Shown piece by piece: positions 61,019 to 64,000 of a DNA stretch of 64,000 nucleotides (the stretch's first letter is position 1; each line of letters starts with the position of its first letter). Source of the stretch: CAYVTM01 sp964454645. Its GTDB lineage: Bacteria > Bacteroidota > Bacteroidia > Sphingobacteriales > Sphingobacteriaceae. Under the pieces are notes generated by a model. The model saw only the letters and a list, made by a program, of their open reading frames with translations, did not search any database and had not been told where the DNA came from. Made by a program: the position numbers and the translations under genes. The stretch lies in NCBI GenBank assembly GCA_964454645.1, contig CAYVTM010000003.1:229683-293682 (forward strand), read 5' to 3'.

Positions 61019-63073
61019 ATGAAGATTCGTAATTTAATGATCCCGGGACTTGCCCTTATTACTATGGTGAGTGCGTGTTCTCAGCCTTCGGGTAACAAGC
61101 ATTCGGAAGCAGCTTTCGAAGTACAGTCGGAACGTTTTGCCGATTTGGAAATTCTACGATACAAAGTAGATGGATTTGAAGAGCTTACAGCGAAAGAAAA
61201 AGAGTTGTTGTATTATTTGTATGAGGCAGGATTAGCAGGAAGAGATATTATCTATGATCAGAAATATCGTAACAACCTTCGTATCCGTAAAATTAACGAA
61301 GCAATTTATGCATCCTATCAAGGAGATAAGAATTCGGATGCCTATAAAAACTTTGAAGTATGGGCGAAAAGAGTATGGTTCTCGAACGGAATCCATCATC
61401 ATTATTCCAATGCGAAAATGATGCCCGAATTTAGTTATGAAGACTTGCAAAATTTTTTAATTAATTCAGATGCCTCTTTAATGCCACTGGAAGAAGGCCA
61501 GGATGTTGCTGCATTAGCAGAATGGATGAAACCTGTTTTGTTTGATCCGGATATAGATGCTAAATCCGTGAACTTAGATCAGGGTGTCGATAATGTAGTT
61601 GCGTCTGCAAACAACTTCTATGGAGGGGTTACACAAAAAGAAGTGGATGCATTTTATGCGAAGATGATTGATGTAAAGAATGAAACTCCGGTTTCTTATG
61701 GATTAAACTCTAAACTTGTTAAAGAAAATGGACAATTAGTAGAAAAAACATGGAAAGTCGGAGGAATGTACACTGCTGCGATTGAGCGTATTGTTTATTG
61801 GTTGGAGAAAGCGGTTACGGTTGCAGAGAATGATAAGCAAAAAGATGCATTCGAAAAATTAATTGCTTATTATAAATCCGGTGATCTTAAAGATTGGGAT
61901 ACGTATAACATTGCATGGGTACAGGATGTCGATTCCCGTATTGATGTCGTAAACGGTTTTATTGAAGTATATAACGATGCAATCGGTAAACGGGGAAGTT
62001 TCGAGTCGGTGCTTTCTATTAAAGATATGGAAGCGACCAAGCGTATAGATGCAATAGCAAAAGAAGCGCAATGGTTCGAGGATAATTCTCCGATTAATGC
62101 TGACCATAAGAAAAAAGAAGTTAAAGGTATTACGGCGAAAGTAATTACCGTTGTTGCAGAAAGTGGTGATGCTTCGCCTGCGACTCCTATCGGTATTAAC
62201 CTTCCGAATGCGAACTGGGTGCGTGAGCAGTATGGATCAAAATCGGTTTCTTTGGGAAATATTGTACATTCCTATAATGAAGTATCTGCTAAAAGCCCGG
62301 TAGCAAAAGAGTTCGCACTGAATGGAGAAGTCTTGGAACGCGCAAAAAAATACGGTTCAATAGCCGGTGATTTGCATACCGATATGCACGAAGTGATCGG
62401 CCATGCATCCGGAAAATTAAATCCGGGTATTTCAACTCCCGATATTACCCTGAAAACGTATGCCAGTTGTTTGGAAGAGGCCCGTGCCGATTTGGTGGCT
62501 TTGTATTATGTGATGGATCCAAAATTAGTTGAGATTGGGGTGATGCCTTCTCTGGAAGTCGGGAAAGTAGAATACGATAACTATATGCTAAACGGATTAA
62601 TGACACAATTATCTCGCCTGAAATTAGGGGATCAGCTGGAAGAGGCACACATGCGTAATCGCCAGTTGAACGCTTCATGGGCATTTGAGAAAGGGGCTGC
62701 TGAAAATGTAGTGGAGAAAATAGTTCGTGATGGAAAAACATATATTCAAATTAATGATTATGAGAAATTGAGAGTCATCTTCGGTGAACTGTTGAAAGAG
62801 ATTCAACGCATAAAATCGGAAGGCGATTATGAAGCAGGGAAAAATCTGGTTGAGAACTATGGAGTGAAAGTGGATGCTAAATTACATGCAGAAGTGTTGG
62901 AGCGATACAGTAAATTGAATGTAGCGCCTTATAAAGGTTTCATTCAGCCTAGATTAGTCCCGGTAATGGATGGAGATAAAATGATTGATGTTAAAATCGA
63001 ATATCCTTCAGATTTTGCAGAGCAAATGATGGAGTACGGAAAGAGTCATTCTTTCTTACCCTGGAAAAACTAA
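61019..63073 (+). CDS. Dipeptidyl-peptidase III-like (M49) lipoprotein
   Basis: 684 aa zinc peptidase. A lipoprotein signal with Cys20 (ITMVSACSQP). The M49 zinc motif HEVIGH is at 457-462 (DMHEVIGHASGKLNPG) and the second glutamate motif EEARAD is at 486-491, both as in DPP III. M49 enzymes release dipeptides from the N-termini of short peptides. Here it is predicted to be tethered to a membrane facing the periplasm or surface, while eukaryotic DPP III is cytosolic; the lipoprotein form is common in Bacteroidota. Length is close to the eukaryotic enzyme (about 730 aa). It has its own terminator. Confidence 0.93.
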   Translation: MKIRNLMIPGLALITMVSACSQPSGNKHSEAAFEVQSERFADLEILRYKVDGFEELTAKEKELLYYLYEAGLAGRDIIYDQKYRNNLRIRKINEAIYASYQGDKNSDAYKNFEVWAKRVWFSNGIHHHYSNAKMMPEFSYEDLQNFLINSDASLMPLEEGQDVAALAEWMKPVLFDPDIDAKSVNLDQGVDNVVASANNFYGGVTQKEVDAFYAKMIDVKNETPVSYGLNSKLVKENGQLVEKTWKVGGMYTAAIERIVYWLEKAVTVAENDKQKDAFEKLIAYYKSGDLKDWDTYNIAWVQDVDSRIDVVNGFIEVYNDAIGKRGSFESVLSIKDMEATKRIDAIAKEAQWFEDNSPINADHKKKEVKGITAKVITVVAESGDASPATPIGINLPNANWVREQYGSKSVSLGNIVHSYNEVSAKSPVAKEFALNGEVLERAKKYGSIAGDLHTDMHEVIGHASGKLNPGISTPDITLKTYASCLEEARADLVALYYVMDPKLVEIGVMPSLEVGKVEYDNYMLNGLMTQLSRLKLGDQLEEAHMRNRQLNASWAFEKGAAENVVEKIVRDGKTYIQINDYEKLRVIFGELLKEIQRIKSEGDYEAGKNLVENYGVKVDAKLHAEVLERYSKLNVAPYKGFIQPRLVPVMDGDKMIDVKIEYPSDFAEQMMEYGKSHSFLPWKN

Positions 63074-63091
63074 AACCAGAAAGTATTTTAT

Positions 63092-63136
63092 AAAAGTATA
63101 AAGGCATACAATTTCTGTATGCCTTTATACTTTTAT
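63092..63136. terminator. Bidirectional terminator between convergent genes
   Basis: AAAAGTATAAAGGCATACA (63092-63110) and its exact complement (63116-63134) form a 19-bp stem with a 5-base ATTTC loop, A-rich on the left and T-rich on the right, so it serves both the M49 gene (+) and the T9SS gene (-). Confidence 0.9.
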
Positions 63137-63161
63137 AATGATAAGGGGTATGGAGCTTCGG

Positions 63162-64000
63162 TTATTCTTTCATCACTTTCAGCATTACCTGTTCCCCGTT
63201 CTCAAAAAACAATTGCAACACATACATTCCCGGGATTAACTCTTTTAAGGAAAGCTCCCTGCTTTCTGCTCCGCGCAGCATCTCTTCTCCCATCAGATTA
63301 TAAACTGCACAGGACCGGATCTTCTGCTCCGAACGTATATATAATTCATCCCGTGTAGGGTTGGGATATACTTCGGTTAGCTGCTTTGATTTATTTGCCG
63401 TAGATAATATATCCGCTTCTTCACAATCCTCCACGGCACAACCCATGCTGTCCACTTTCAGCAGCCAGACATCCTGGTTATAAGGAGGCCCTCCTTTAGC
63501 GGGATCACTTCCGAACCCGATCATCGCAAAGCCATTATCCGAAGTAGGCTTCATCAGGTAGCTTCCATATACCATATTCTCAATAGTTGAATCATTATAG
63601 CTTCTTAGCCACTCGACCTTGTAATCGGAATTAAGCTTCATCATAAAAGGACGAGGTATTCCTAAGGAGTTATGGGATTCTGTTTCTCCCTGTATAAATA
63701 AACAATCGTTTTTTTCTACTACTTTGGACAATGAATGATACTCATTCATCGTACCATAAACCCATTCTTTAAGCACATTGCCATTAATATCAACTCTCTT
63801 TAATATTCCAAAGCATGTAATATCTACAGAGAGATCCGTACTTATTAATCCGGTTAACAAATATGTATTATCCGACCCCTTATTAATATACGTTGCCAAT
63901 TCTTCCTGTCCCTGGTATGAGAACTTTTTATGCCATTGCTGTGAACCGTTTACATCTGTTTTAACTAAATAGCCTGCATAACGGTTTGTACTTCTGTCGC
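63162..64000 (-). CDS. T9SS type A sorting domain protein, 5' part beyond window
   Basis: C-terminal 279 codons of a larger gene; the frame stays open to the window edge with no start, so the apparent TTG start at 63899 is not real. The body has the WLRSYNDSTIENMVYGSYLM and DNGFAMIGFGSDP blades of the beta-propeller type (alternating W, G and D pattern), frequent in secreted Bacteroidota proteins. After a short linker rich in acidic residues and Cys (DSMGCAVEDCEEADIL) comes the sorting domain: EVYPNPTRDELYIRSEQ, SCAVYNLMGEEML and LIPGMYVLQLFFENGEQVML. It is exported by type IX secretion; the function is unknown. Confidence 0.85.
   Translation of the reverse strand, partial: DRSTNRYAGYLVKTDVNGSQQWHKKFSYQGQEELATYINKGSDNTYLLTGLISTDLSVDITCFGILKRVDINGNVLKEWVYGTMNEYHSLSKVVEKNDCLFIQGETESHNSLGIPRPFMMKLNSDYKVEWLRSYNDSTIENMVYGSYLMKPTSDNGFAMIGFGSDPAKGGPPYNQDVWLLKVDSMGCAVEDCEEADILSTANKSKQLTEVYPNPTRDELYIRSEQKIRSCAVYNLMGEEMLRGAESRELSLKELIPGMYVLQLFFENGEQVMLKVMKE

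Overview
The window is a chromosomal stretch of a Bacteroidota bacterium. This follows from proteins with type IX secretion (T9SS) sorting domains, TonB-dependent receptors, a PorV/PorQ-family protein, an HmuY-type haem lipoprotein, Bacteroidota-typical small families (DUF4293, DUF3098, DUF5683), and promoters of the TAnnTTTG type with almost no Shine-Dalgarno sequences. I cannot place it more finely than class or order level. There is no rRNA, CRISPR array, prophage or insertion sequence. Most of the window is ordinary core genome broken by short accessory patches.

Layout. 1-4.9 kb: a TonB-dependent receptor cut by the left edge, a PorV/PorQ-like barrel and an NHL-type lipoprotein, closely packed. 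5-9 kb: a DEAD-box RNA helicase, a DUF4293 membrane protein and an unrecognised beta-barrel-like protein. 9-15.7 kb (minus strand): a haem/iron acquisition locus with two transcription units, one encoding a T9SS-exported HmuY-like protein and a DUF6607 protein, the other a TonB receptor, an HmuY lipoprotein and a PepSY membrane protein. 15.8-16.5 kb: tRNA-Met with a tandem array of GIY-YIG nuclease sequence and tRNA 3'-half fragments. 16.7-22.1 kb: START-like protein, LptF/G permease, two glycosyltransferases and RibBA. 22.1-22.5 kb: a decayed T9SS gene tail and a repeat-like hairpin. 22.5-28 kb: a giant TamB-like protein divergent from, and overlapping, tsaD. 28-29.4 kb: a Fic AMPylase-type gene preceded by direct and inverted repeats. 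29.6-35.7 kb: recA, nth (its last codons lie in a 40-bp perfect palindrome), an ECF sigma factor with a small possible anti-sigma partner, and uvrA. 35.6-42.6 kb: thioesterase, ribF, truB, uppP, DUF3098, ftsX and, divergently, leuS. 42.6-50.1 kb: solute-binding proteins, FMN reductase, parA-parB, DUF5683, dapB, lepB. 50.1-56.8 kb: a phenylacetate-type cluster (paaY, YCII protein, paaZ, enoyl-CoA hydratase) followed by a fused 2-oxoacid dehydrogenase E1. 56.9-64 kb: a T9SS reprolysin-like protease, an alpha/beta hydrolase, an M49 peptidase lipoprotein and a T9SS protein cut by the right edge.

The genes form several functional groups: DNA repair (recA, nth, uvrA); envelope biogenesis (LptF/G, TamB, UppP, FtsX, LepB); flavin supply (ribBA, ribF); tRNA and translation (tsaD, truB, leuS, tRNA-Met); haem capture; and aromatic/branched-acid catabolism. 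The observations I would follow first are the tRNA-Met/GIY-YIG tandem array, the HmuY-like domain carried on a T9SS substrate, the palindrome that contributes the end of nth, and the cysteine-less anti-sigma-like protein beside the ECF sigma gene. None of these is proven to be a new system from sequence alone.
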